In this document: positions 51,801 through 63,532 of the stretch, in pieces
How positions within the stretch are numbered: position 1 is the first letter of the stretch
Layout: each line of letters begins with the position of its first letter
NCBI GenBank assembly: GCA_947652115.1
Contig: OX393569.1
Coordinates: 22,197,396 to 22,261,395, forward strand
DNA: 64,000 nucleotides
Reading direction: 5' to 3'
DNA from: Blastomussa wellsi
Taxonomy: Eukaryota > Cnidaria > Anthozoa > Scleractinia > Plerogyridae
Made by a program: the position numbers and the translations under genes
The notes under the pieces: model-generated
Database searches by the model: none
The model's input: only the letters and a program-made list of their open reading frames with translations
Told to the model about the DNA's origin: nothing

Positions 51801-54360
51801 CTTGGTTAGTTAAGATCTTGGTTATGCGCAATCTTGGTTTTGCAAAATCTTGGTTAGGCAAGACATTGGATAGGGAAGATCTTCGTTAGGGAATCTCATG
51901 GTTATGCAAGAACTTTGCTATGCAAGATCTTGGTTATGCAAGATCTTGGTTATGCAAGATCATGGTTATGGAAGATCTTGGTTATGCAAGATCTTGGTTA
52001 TGCAAGATCTTGGTTATGCAAGATCTTGGTAATGCAAGATGTTGGTTAGGGAAGATGTTGGTTATGCAAGATCTTGGTTAGGGTAGATCTTGGTTGTGCA
52101 AGATCTTTGTTATGCAAGATCTTGGTTATGCAAGATCTCGGTTATGCAAGATCTTGGTTATGCAAAACCTTGGTTAGGCAAGATCTTGTTTAAGGAAGAT
52201 CTTGGTTAGGGAAGATCATGGTTATGCAAGATCTTGGTTATGCAAGATCTTTGTTAGGGAAGATGTTGGTTAGGAAAGATCTTGGTTATGCAAGATCTTG
52301 GTTATGCAAGATCATGCTTATGCAAGATCATGGTTATGCAAGATCTTGGTTCGGGAAGATGTTGCTTAGGAAAGATCTTGGATATGCAAGATCTTGGTTA
52401 TGCAAGATCTTGGTTATGCAAGATCATGCTTATCCAAAATCTTGGTTATGCAAGATCTTGGTTAGGGAAGATCTTGGTTAGTGAAGATCTTGGTTATGCG
52501 AGATCTTGGTTAGGCAAGATCTTGGTTATGCAAGATCTTGGTTAGGCAAGATCTTGGTTACGCAAGATCTTGGTTATGCAAGATCTTTGTTAGGCAAGAT
52601 CTTGGTTATGCAAGATCTTGGTTATGCAAGATCTTGGTTTTGCAAGATCTTGGTTAGGCAACGTCTTGGTTAGTGAAGATCTTGGTTAGGCAAGATCTTG
52701 GTTCGGGAAGATCTTGGTTATGCAAGATCTTGGTTATGCAAGATCTTGGTTATGCAAGATCTTGGTTATGCAAGATCTTGGTTATGCAAGATCTTGGTTA
52801 TGCAAGATCATGCTTATGCAAGATCTTGGTTATGCAAGATCTTGGTTCGGGAAGATGTTGGTTAGGAAAGATCTTGGATATGCAAGATCTTGGTTATGCA
52901 AGATCATGTTTATGCAAAATCTTGGTTATGCAAGATCTTGGTTAGGGAAGATGTTGGTTAGTGAAGATCTTGGTTATGCGAGATCTTGGTTAGGCAAGAT
53001 CTTGGTTATGCAAGATCTTGGTTAGGCAAGATCTTTGTTACGCAAGATCTTGGTTATGCAAGATCTTGGTTATACAAGATCTTGGTTATGCAAGATCTTG
53101 GTTAGGGAAGATCTTGGTTATGCAAGATCTTGGTTATGCAAGATGTTGGTTAGGGAAGATGTTGGTTAGGGAAGATGTTGGTTAGGGAAGATCTTGGTTA
53201 TGCAAGATCTTGGTTATGCAAGATCTTGGTTATGCAAGAACTTGGTTAGTTAAGATCTTGGTTATGCGCAATCTTGGTTTTGCAAAATCTTGGTTAGGCA
53301 AGACATTGGATAGGGAAGATCTTCGTTAGGGAATCTGATGGTTATGCAAGAACTTTGCTATGCAAGATCTTGGTTATGCAAGATCTTGGTTATGCCAGAT
53401 CTTAATAATGCAAGATGTTGGTTAGGGAAGATGTTGGTTATGCAAGATCTTGGTTAGGGTAGATCTTGGTTGTGCAAGATCTTGGTTATGCAAGATCTTG
53501 GTTATGCAAGATCTCGGTTATGCAAGATCTTGGTTATGCAAAATCTTGGTTAGGCAAGATCTTGTTTAAGGAAGATCTTGGTTAGGGAAGATCATGGTTA
53601 TGCAAGATCTTGGTTATGCCAGATCTTGGTAATGCAAGATGTTGGTTAGGGAAGATGTTGGTTATGCAAGATCTTCGTTAGGGTAGATCTTGGTTGTGCA
53701 AGATCTTGGTTATGCAAGATCTTGGTTATGCAAGATCTCGGTTATGCAAGATCTTGGTTATGCAAAATCTTGGTTAGGCAAGATCTTGTTTAAGGAAGAT
53801 CTTGGTTAGGGAAGATCATGGTTATGCAAGATCTTGGTTATGCAAGATCTTTGTTAGGGAAGATGTTGGTTAGGAAAGATCTTGGTTATGCACGATCTTG
53901 GTTATGCAAGATCTTGGTTATGCAAGATCATGTTTATCCAAGATCTTGGTTATGCAAGATCTTGGTTCGGGAAGATGTTGGTTAGGAAAGATCTTGGATG
54001 TGCAAGATCTTGGTTATGCAAGATCTTGGTTATGCAAGATCATGCTTATCCAAAATCTTGGTTATGCAAGATCATGCTTATCCAAAATCTTGGTTAGTGA
54101 AGATCTTGGTTATGCGAGATCTTGGTTAGGCAAGATCTTGGTTATGCAAGATCTTGGTTAGGCAACATCTTGGTTACGCAAGATCTTGGTTATGCAAGAT
54201 CTTTGTTAGGCAAGATCTTGGTTATGCAAGATCTTGGTTAGGGAAGATTTTGGTTTTGCAAGATCTTGGTTAGGCAACGTCTTGGTTAGTGAAGATCTTC
54301 GTTAGGCAAGATCTTGGTTCGGGAAGATCTTGGTTAGGGAAGATCTTGGTTATGCAAGAT
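48890..54360 (+). repeat. Higher-order repeat copy G
   Basis: Counterpart of shortened copy E, but with the 848- and 544-bp blocks that E lacks. It starts at the landmark at 48896, and the next landmark is at 53888 (4,992 bp = 3,600 + 1,392). Marker modules are at 51808 (TCTCATGG type) and 53248. After about 54360 it passes to the variant-rich type at the same point as copy E. Confidence 0.82.
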
Positions 54361-54671
54361 CTTGGTTCGGGAAGATCTTGGTTACGCAAGATCTTGGTTA
54401 GGCAAGACCTTGGTTATGCAATATCTTTGTTATGCGATATCTTGGTTAGGCAAGATCTTGGTTATGCAAGATCTTGGTTAGGCAAGATCTTGGTTATGCA
54501 AGATCTTGGTTATGCAAGACCTTGGTTAGGCATGATCTTGGTTATGCAAGATCTCGGTTATGCAAGATCTTTGTGAGGGTAGATCTTGGTTATGCAAGAT
54601 CTTGGTTATGCAAGATCTTGCTTAGCGAAGATCTTGGTTAAGCAAAATCGTGGTTAGACAAGATCTTGGTT

Positions 54672-54686
54672 AGACAAGATCTTTTT
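54672..54686 (+). other. 15-bp monomer, copy of the unit at 36273
   Basis: Same AGACAAGATCTTTTT unit as at 36273. Phase moves from 0 to 15 (mod 16). It is inherited through the large duplication. Confidence 0.93.
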
Positions 54687-55566
54687 ATGCAATATCTTGC
54701 TTAGGCAAGATCTTGGTTATACAAGATCTTGGTTATTAAAAATCTTGGTTAGGCAACATCTTGGTTAGGGAAGATCTTGGTTCGTAAAGATCTTGGTTAT
54801 GCAAGATCTTGGTTATGCAAGATCTTGGTTAGGGAAGATCTTGGTTATGGAAGATCATGGTTATGCAAGAACTTTGCTATGCAAGATCTTGGTTATGAAA
54901 GATCTTGGTTATGCAAAATGTTGGTGATGCAAGATCTCTGTTATGCAAGATCTTGGTTATGCAAGACCTTGGTTAGGCATGATCTTGGTTATGCAAGATC
55001 TCGGTTATGCAAGATCTTTGTTAGGGTAGATCTTGGTTATGCAAGATCTTGGTTATGCAAGATCTTGGTTAGGGAAGATCTTGGTTATGCAAGATCTTTG
55101 TTAGGCAAGATCTTGGTTATGCAAGATCTTGGTTAGGGAAGATTTTGGTTTTGCAAGATCTTGGTTAGGCAACGTCTTGGTTAGTGAAGATCTTCGTTAG
55201 GCAAGATCTTGGTTCGGGAAGATCTTGGTTAGGGAAGATCTTGGTTATGCAAGATCTTGGTTCGGGAAGATCTTGGTTACGCAAGATCTTGGTTAGGCAA
55301 GACCTTGGTTATGCAATATCTTTGTTATGCGATATCTTGGTTAGGCAAGATCTTGGTTATGCAAGATCTTGGTTAGGCAAGATCTTGGTTATGCAAGATC
55401 TTGGTTATGCAAGACCTTGGTTAGGCATGATCTTGGTTATGCAAGATCTCGGTTATGCAAGATCTTTGTGAGGGTAGATCTTGGTTATGCAAGATCTTGG
55501 TTATGCAAGATCTTGCTTAGCGAAGATCTTGGTTAAGCAAAATCGTGGTTAGACAAGATCTTGGTT

Positions 55567-55581
55567 AGACAAGATCTTTTT
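55567..55581 (+). other. 15-bp monomer, third copy
   Basis: Same AGACAAGATCTTTTT unit, 895 bp after the one at 54672. Phase moves from 15 to 14. It is inherited through the 895-bp duplication. Confidence 0.93.
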
Positions 55582-58500
55582 ATGCAATATCTTGCTTAGG
55601 CAAGATCTTGGTTATACAAGATCTTGGTTATTAAAAATCTTGGTTAGGCAACATCTTGGTTAGGGAAGATCTTGGTTCGTAAAGATCTTGGTTATGCAAG
55701 ATCTTGGTTATGCAAGATCTTGGTTAGGGAAGATCTTGGTTATGGAAGATCATGGTTATGCAAGAACTTTGCTATGCAAGATCTTGGTTATGAAAGATCT
55801 TGGTTATGCAAAATGTTGGTGATGCAAGATCTCTGTTATGCAAGATCTTGGTTATGCAAGACCTTGGTTAGGCATGATCTTGGTTATGCAAGATCTCGGT
55901 TATGCAAGATCTTTGTTAGGGTAGATCTTGGTTATGCAAGATCTTGGTTATGCAAGATCTTGGTTAGGGAAGATCTTGGTTATGCAAGATCTTGGTTAGG
56001 GAAGATCTTGGTTATGGAAGATCATGGTTATGCAAGAACTTTGCTACGAAAGATCTTGGTTATGAAAGATCTTGGTTATGCAAAATCTTGGTGATGCAAG
56101 ATCTCTGTTATGCAAGATCTTGGTTATGCAAGACCTTGGTTAGGCATGATCTTGGTTATGCAAGATCTCGGTTATCCAAGATCTTTGTTAGGGTAGATCT
56201 TGGTTATGCAAGATCTTGCTTAGCGAAGATCTTAGTTAAGCAAAATCGTGGTTAGACAACATCTTGGTTAGGGAAGATCTTGGTTAGGCAAGATCTTAGT
56301 TAGGCAAGATCTCGGTTATACAAGATCTTGGTTATGCAAAATCTTGGTTATCAAAGATCTTGGCTATGCGAGATCTGGGTTATGTAAGATCTTGTTTAGG
56401 GAAGATCTTGGTTATGCAAAATCTTGGTTATTCAAGATCTTGGTTATGCAAGATCTTGGTTATCCAAGATCTTGGTTATGCAAAATCTTCGTCATGCAAG
56501 ATCTTGGTTATGCAAGATCGTGGTTAGGCAAGATCTTGGTTCGGGAAGATCTTGGTTAGGGAAGATCTTGGTTAGGGAAGATCTTGGTTATGCAAGATCT
56601 TGGTTATGCAAGATCTTGGTTATGCAAGATCTTCGTTATGCGAGATCTTGGTTAGGGAAGATCTTGGTTAGGCAAGATCTTCGTTAGGGAAGATCTTTTT
56701 TAGGAAAGATCTCGGTTATGCAAGATCTTGGTTAGGGAAGATCTTGGTTATCAAAGATCTTGGTTATGCAAGATCTTGGTTAGGGAAGATCTTGGTTATG
56801 CAAAATCTTTGTTAGGCAAGATCTTGGTTTTGCAAGATCTTGGTTATGCAAGATCTTGGTTAGGCAAGATCTTGGTTATGCAAGATCTTAGTTATGCAAG
56901 GTCTTGGTTATGCAAGATCTCGGTTATGCAAGATCTTGGTTATGGAAAATCTTGGTTTTGCAAGATCTTGGTTAGGCAAGATCTTTGTTAGGCCAGATCT
57001 TGGTTATGCAAGACCTTGGTTATGCAACATCTTGGTTCGGCAAGATCTTGGTTAGGGAAGATCTTGGTTAGGCAAGATCTTGGTTATGCAAAATCTTGGT
57101 GATGCAATATCTCTGTTATGCAAGATCCTGGTTATGCAAGATTTTCGTTAGTCATGTTCTTGGTTATGCAAGATCTCGGTTATGCAAGATCTTTATTAGG
57201 GTAGATCTTGGTTATGCAAGATCATGGTTAGGCAAGATCTTGGTTAGGCAAGATCTTGGTTATGCAAGGTCTTGGTTATGCAAAATCTTGGTTATCAAAG
57301 ATCTTGGCTATGCGAGATCTGGGTTATGTAAGATCTTTTTTAGGGAAGATCTTGGTTATGCAAGATCTTGCTTAGGCAAGATCTTGGTTATGCAAGATCT
57401 TGGTTAGGGAAGGTCTTGGTTATGCAAGATCTTGGTTAGGCAACATCTTGGTTAGGGAAGATCTTGGTTAGGGAAGATCTTGGTTATGCAAGATCTTGGT
57501 TATGCAAGATCTTGGTTATGCAAGATCTTGGTTAGGCAAGATCTTGGTTATGCAATATCTTTGTTAGGCAAGATCTTGGTTATGCAAGATCTTGGTTAGG
57601 CAAGATCTTGGTTATGCAATATCTTTGTTAGGCAAGATCTTGGTTATGCAAGATCTTTGTTATGCAAGAACGTGGTTATGCAAGAACTTGGTCAGGCACC
57701 ATCTTGGTTATTCCAGATCTTGGTTATGCAAGATCTTGGTTAGGGAAGATCTTTGTTATGCAAGATCTTGGTTCGGGAAGATCTTGGTTACGGAAGATCT
57801 TGGTTAGGCAAGACCTTCGTTATGCAATATCTTTGTTATGCGATATCTTGGTTAGGCAAGATCTTGGTTATGCAAGATCTTGGTTAGGCAAGATCTTGGT
57901 TAGGCAAGATCCTCGTTAGGGAAGATCTTGGTTATGGAAGATTTTGGTTAGGCAAGACCTTGGTTATGCAATATCTTTTTTATGCAATATCTTGGTTAGG
58001 CAAGATCTTGGTTATACAAGATCTTGGTTATTCAAAATCTTGGTTAGGCAACATGTTGGTTAGGGAAGATCTTGGTTCGTAAAGATCTTGGTTATGGAAG
58101 ATCATGGTTATGCAAGAACTTTGCTATGCAAGATCTTGGTTATGAAAGATCTTGGTTATGCAGAATCTTGGTGATGCAAGATCTCTGTTATGCAAGATCT
58201 TGGTTATGCAAGACCTTGGTTAGGCATGATCTTGGTTATGGAAGATCTCGGTTATGCAAGATCTTTGTTAGGGTAGATCTTGGTTATGCAAGATCTTGGT
58301 TATGCAAGATCTTGCTTAGCGAAGATCTTGGTTAAGCAAAATCGTGGTTAGGCAAGATCTTGGTTAGGGAAGATCTTGGTTATGCAAGATCTTCGTTAGG
58401 CAAGATCTTAGTTAGGCAAGATCTCGGTTATGCAAGATCTTGGTTATGCAAAATCTTGGTTATCAAAGATCTTGGCTATGCGAGATCTGGGTTATGTAAG

Positions 58501-61500
58501 ATCTTGTTTAGGGAAGATCTTGGTTATGCAAAATCTTGGTTATACAAGATCTTGGTTATGCAAGATCTTGGTTATGCAAGATATTGGTTTTGCAAAATCT
58601 TCGTCATGCAAGATCTTGGTTATGCAAGATCTTGGTTAGGCAAGATCTTGGTTCGGGAAGATCTTGGTTAGGGAAGATCTTGGTTAGGGAAGATCTTGGT
58701 TATGCAAGATCTTGGTTATGCAAGATCTTGGTTATGCAAGATCTTCGTTATGCAAGATCTTGGTTAGGTAAGATCTTGGTTAGGCAAGATCTTCGTTAGG
58801 GAAGATCTTTTTTAGGAAAGATCTCGGTTATGCAAGATCTTGGTTAGGGAAGATCTTGGTTATCAAAGATCTTGGTTATGCAAGATCTTGGTTAGGCAAG
58901 ATCTTGGTTATGCAAAATCTTTGTTAGGCAAGATCTTGGTTTTGCAAGATCTTGGTTATACAAGATCTTGGTTAGGCAAGATCTTTGTTATGCAAGATCT
59001 TGGTTAGGCAAGATCTTTGTTATGCAAGATCTTAGTTATGCAAGGTCTTGGTTATGCAAGATCTCGGTTATGCAAGATCTTGGTTATGGAAAATCTTCGT
59101 TTTGCAAGATCTTGGTTAGGCAAGATCTTGGTTAGGCAAGATCTTGGTTCGGGAAGATGTTGGTTAGGGAAGATGCTGTTTAGGGAAGATCTAGGTTATG
59201 CAAAATCTTGGTTATGCAAGATCTTGGTTATGCAGAATCTTGGTTAGGCAAGATCTTGGTTATGCAAGATCTTGGTTATGCAATATCTTGGTTCGGGAAG
59301 ATCTTGGTTAGGGAAGATCTTGGTTATGCAAGATCTTGGTTATGCAAAATCTTGGTGATGCAAGATCTCTGTTATGCAAGATCTTGGTTATGCAAGATTT
59401 TGGTTAGGCATGTTCTTGGTTATGCAAGATCTCGGTTATGCAAGATCTTTGTTAGGGTAGATCTTGGTTATGCAAGATTTTGGTTAGGCATGTTCTTGGT
59501 TACGCAAGATCTCGGTTATGCAAGATCTTTGTTAGGCCAGATCTTGGTTATGCAAGATCTTGGTTATGCAATATCTTGGTTCGGCAAGATCTTGGTTAGG
59601 GAAGATCTTGGTTAGGGAAGATCTTGGTTAGGCAAGATCTTGGTTATGCAAAATCTTGGTGATGCAAGATCTCTGTTATGCAAGATCTTGGTTATGCAAG
59701 ATTTTGGTTAGGCATGTTCTTGGTCATGCAAGATCTTGGTTATGCAAGATCTTTGTCAGGGTAGATCTTGGTTATGCAAGATCATGGTTAGGCAAGATCT
59801 TGGTTAGGCAAGATCTTGGTTATGCAAGATCTTGGTTATGCAAAATATTGGTTATCAAAGATCTTGGCTATGCGAGATCTGGGCTATGTAAGATCTTGTT
59901 TAGGGAAGATCTTGGTTATGCAAGATCTTGGTTAGGCAAGATCTTAATTATGCAAGATCTTGGTTAGGGAAGGTCTTGGTTATGCAAGATCTTGGTTAGG
60001 CAACATCTTGGTTAGGGAAGATCTTTGCTAGGCAAGATCTTTGTTCGGGAAGATCTTGGTTAGGGAAGATCTTGGTTATGCAAGATCTTGGTTATGCAAG
60101 ATCTTGGTTATGCAAGATCTTGGTTATCAAAGATCTTGGTTATGCAAGAACTTGGTTAGTTAAGATCTTTGTTATCCAATATCTTTGTTATGCAATATCT
60201 TGGTTAGGCAAGATCTTGGTTATGCAAAATCATGGTTATGAAAGATCGTGGTTATGCAAGATCTTGCTTATGCAAGAACTTGGTTTTACAAGATCTTGGT
60301 TATGCAATATCTTGGTTAGGCAAGATCTTTTTTTTGCAAGAACTTGGTTAGTCATGATCTTGCTTATGCAATATCTTGGTTAGGCAAGATCTTGGTTAGG
60401 GAAGATCTTGGTTGTGCAAGATCTTGGTTATGCAAGATCTTGGTTATGCATGATCTTGGTTATCGAATATCTTGGTTAGGGAAGATCTTGGTTAGATAAG
60501 ATGTTGGTTAGGGAAGATCTTGGTTATGCATGATGTTGGTTAGGCAAGATTTTGGTTACGCAAGATCTTTGTTATTGAAGATCTTGGTTATGCAAGATCT
60601 TGGTTAGGAAAGATCTTGGTTATGCAAGATCTTTTTTAGACAAGATCTTTATTAGGTAAGATCTTAGTTATGGAAGGTCTTGGTTAGGCAACATCTTGGT
60701 TAGGGAAGATCTTGGTTGTGAAAGATCTTGGTTATGGAAGATCTTGGTTATGCAAGATGTTGGTTATGCAAGACCTTGGTTAGGCAAGACCTTCGTTATG
60801 CAATATCTTTGTTAGGCAAGATCTTGGTTATGCAAGATCTTTGTTATGCAAGAACGTGGTTATGCAAGAACTTGGTCAGGCACCATCTTGGTTATTCCAG
60901 ATCTTGGTTATGCAAGATCTTGGTTAGGGAAGATCTTTGTTATGCAAGATCTTGGTTCGGGAGGATCTTGGTTACGCAAGATCTTGGTTAGGCAAGACCT
61001 TGGTTATGCAATATCTTTGTTATGCGATATCTTGGTTAGGCAAGATCTTGGTTATTCAAAATCTTGGTTAGGCAACATCTTGGTTAGGGAAGATCTTGGT
61101 TAGGCAAGATCTTGGTTATACAATATCTTTGTTATGCAATATCCTCGTTAGGCAAGATCTTGGTTATGCAAGATCTTGGTTAGGCAAGATCTTGGTTATG
61201 CAAGATCTTGGTTATATAAGATATTTGTTAGGGAAGATCTTGGTTATGTAAGAACTTGGTTTGGGAAGATCTTGGTTAGGCAAGATCTTGGTTAGGGAAG
61301 ATCTTGGTTATGCAAGATCTTGGTTATATAAGATCTTGGTTATGGAAGGTCTTGGTTAGGCAAGATCTTGGTTCGGGAAGATCTTGGTTAGGCAAGATCT
61401 TGGTTAGGGAAGATCTTGGCTAGGCAAGATCTTGGTTTGGGAAGATCTTGGTTCCGGAAGATCTTGGTTATGCAAGATCTTTGTCATGCAAGATCTTGGT

Positions 61501-62717
61501 TATGCAAGATCTTGGTTATGCAAGATCTTGGTTATGCAAGATCTTGGTTAGGCAAGATCTTGTTTAGGCAAGATCTTGGTTATGCAAGATCTTGGTTACG
61601 GAAGATCTTGGTTTTTCAAGATCTTGGTTATACAAGATCTTGATTTTGCAAGATCTTGGTTATGCAAGATCTTGGTTATGCAAGATCTTCGTTAGGCAAG
61701 ATCTTGGTTAGGCAAGATCTTGGTTCAGGAAGATCTTGGTTAGGGAAGATCCTTGTTTTCCAAGATCTTGGTTAGGCAAGATTTTGGTTAGCGAAGATCG
61801 AGGTTAGGGAAGATCTTGGTTATGCAAGATCTTGGTTATGCAAGATCTTGGTTATGCAAGATCTTGGTTATGCAAGATCTTGGTTAGGCAAGATCTTGGT
61901 TATGCAATATCTTTGTTAGGCAAGATCTTGGTTATGCAAGATCTTGGTTAGGCAAGATCTTCGTTATGCAATATCTTGTTTAGGCAAGATCTTTGTTATG
62001 CAAGATCTTTGATATACAAGAACGTGGTTATGCAAGAACTTGGTCAGGCACCATCTTGGTTATTCCAGATCTTGGTTATGCAAGATCTTGGTTAGGGAAG
62101 ATCTTTGTTATGCAAGATCTTGGTTCGGGAAGATCTTGCTTACGCAAGATCTTGGTTAGGCAAGACGTTGGTTATGCAATATCTTTGTTATGCGATATCT
62201 TGGTTAGGCAAGATCTTGGTTATTCAAAATCTTGGTTAGGCAAGATCTTGGTTATACAATATCTTTGTTATGCAATATCCTCGTTAGGCAAGATCTTGGT
62301 TATGCAAGATCTTTGTTAGGCAAGATCTTGGTTATGCAATATCTTGGTTATGCAAGATCTTGGTTATGCAAGATCTTGGTTATGCAAGATCTTGGTTATA
62401 TAAGATATTTGTTAGGGAAGATCTTGGTTATGCAAGAACTTGGTTTGGTAAGATCTTGGTTATGCAAGATCTTGGTTAGGGAAAATCTTGGTTAGGCAAG
62501 ATCTTGGTTAGGCAAGACCTTGCTTATTCAAGACCTTGGTTAGGCAAGATCTTGCTTATGCAAGATCTTTGTTAGGAAAGAACTTCGTTATTCAAGAACT
62601 TGGTTAGGCAAGATCTTGGTTATGCAAGATCTTGGTTAGGAAAGATCTTGGTTATGCAAGAACTTGGTTAGGGATGATCTTTGTTATGCAAGATCTTGGT
62701 TATTGAAAATCTTGGTT

Positions 62718-62732
62718 AGCAAGATCTTGGTT
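62718..62732 (+). other. 15-bp monomer
   Basis: The unit reads AGCAAGATCTTGGTT, an AGGC-type monomer that has lost one G. Phase moves from 14 to 13 (mod 16). It is copied at 63518. Confidence 0.93.
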
Positions 62733-63244
62733 CGGGAAGATCTTTGTTAGGGAAGATCTTGGTTATGCAAGATCTTGGTTAGGCAAGACCTTGGTTATGC
62801 AATATCTTTGTTATGCAATATCTTGGTTAGGCAAGATCTTGGTTATGCAAGATCTTTGTTAGGAAAGATCATGGTTATGCAATATCTTGGTTATGCAAGA
62901 TCTTGGTTATGCAAGATCTTGGTTATGCAAGATCTTGGTTATATAAGATATTTGTTAGGGAAGATCTTGGTTATGCAAGAACTTGGTTTGGCAAGGTCTT
63001 GCTTATGCAAGATCTTTGTTATAGAAGATCTTGGTCATGCAAGATCTTGGTTATGCAAAATCTTGGTTAGCCAAGATCTTGGTTAGGGAAGATCTTTTTT
63101 AAAGAAGATCTTGGTTATGGAAGATCTTGGTTATGCAAGATCTTGGTTATGCAAGGTCTTGCTTATTCAAGATCTTGGTTAGGCAAGATCTTGGTTAGGG
63201 ATGATCTTGGTTAGGCAAGATTTTGCTTATGCAAGATCTTTGTT

Positions 63245-63261
63245 AAGAAAAGAACTTGGTT
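63245..63261 (+). other. 17-bp monomer
   Basis: The unit reads AAGAAAAGAACTTGGTT, 17 bp. It is an AGGAAAGAAC-type monomer with one extra base in its A-rich part. Phase moves from 13 to 14. Confidence 0.9.
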
Positions 63262-63517
63262 ATTCAAGAACTTGGTTAGGCAAGATCTTGGTTATGCAAG
63301 ATCTTGGTTATGCAAAATCTTGGTTAGGCAAGATCTTGGTTAGGCAAGATCTTGCTTATGCAAGATCTTTGTTAGGAAAGAACTTGGTTCTTGAAGTTCT
63401 TGGTTAGGGAAGATCTTGGTTATGCAAGATCTTGGTTAGGAAGGATCTTGGTTATGCAAGAACTTGGTTAGGGATGATCTTTGTTATGCAAGATCTTGGT
63501 TATTCAAAATCTTGTTT

Positions 63518-63532
63518 AGCAAGATCTTGGTT
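63518..63532 (+). other. 15-bp monomer, copy of the unit at 62718
   Basis: Same AGCAAGATCTTGGTT unit, 800 bp downstream. Phase moves from 14 to 13 and stays there to the end of the window. Confidence 0.93.

Larger units (their letters stand above)
54184..55973 (+). repeat. 895-bp tandem duplication spanning HOR and variant-rich sequence
   Basis: About 54184-55078 is repeated at 55079-55973. I noticed no base difference between the copies in the stretches I compared, including rare units such as TTTGTGAGGGTAG, AGCGAAG, ACAAGATCTTTTT and GCAAAATGTTGG. The length is 56 units minus one base, because each copy carries the 15-bp unit (54672 and 55567). Large copy 1 has the segment once. Both copies share one extra monomer after TTCGTAAAG that copy 1 lacks, so that monomer arose before this duplication. 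Confidence 0.9.
40870..60061 (+). repeat. Large tandem duplication, copy 2 (about 19.2 kb)
   Basis: This follows copy 1 directly and repeats its order of variants from end to end. It is about 2.9 kb longer. The net difference is explained by: +16 bp near 42.2 kb, +1488 bp (tandem duplication at 45.1-48.1 kb), -752 bp near 48.22 kb, +848 and +544 bp near 50.7-52.2 kb, +895 and +16 bp near 54.2-56.0 kb, -16 bp near 57.08 kb and -96 bp near 58.09 kb. These sum to 2,943 bp, the change in offset from 16255 to 19198. All are multiples of 16 except 895, which carries one 15-bp monomer. Confidence 0.88.
54360..60061 (+). repeat. Variant-rich tail of large copy 2
   Basis: Repeats the variant-rich tail of copy 1 (36000-40869), with an additional internal copy from the 895-bp duplication. 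A 96-bp deletion follows TTCGTAAAG near 58090, where copy 1 has six more monomers, and a 16-bp deletion lies near 57080. There is no gene or unique sequence. Confidence 0.82.
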
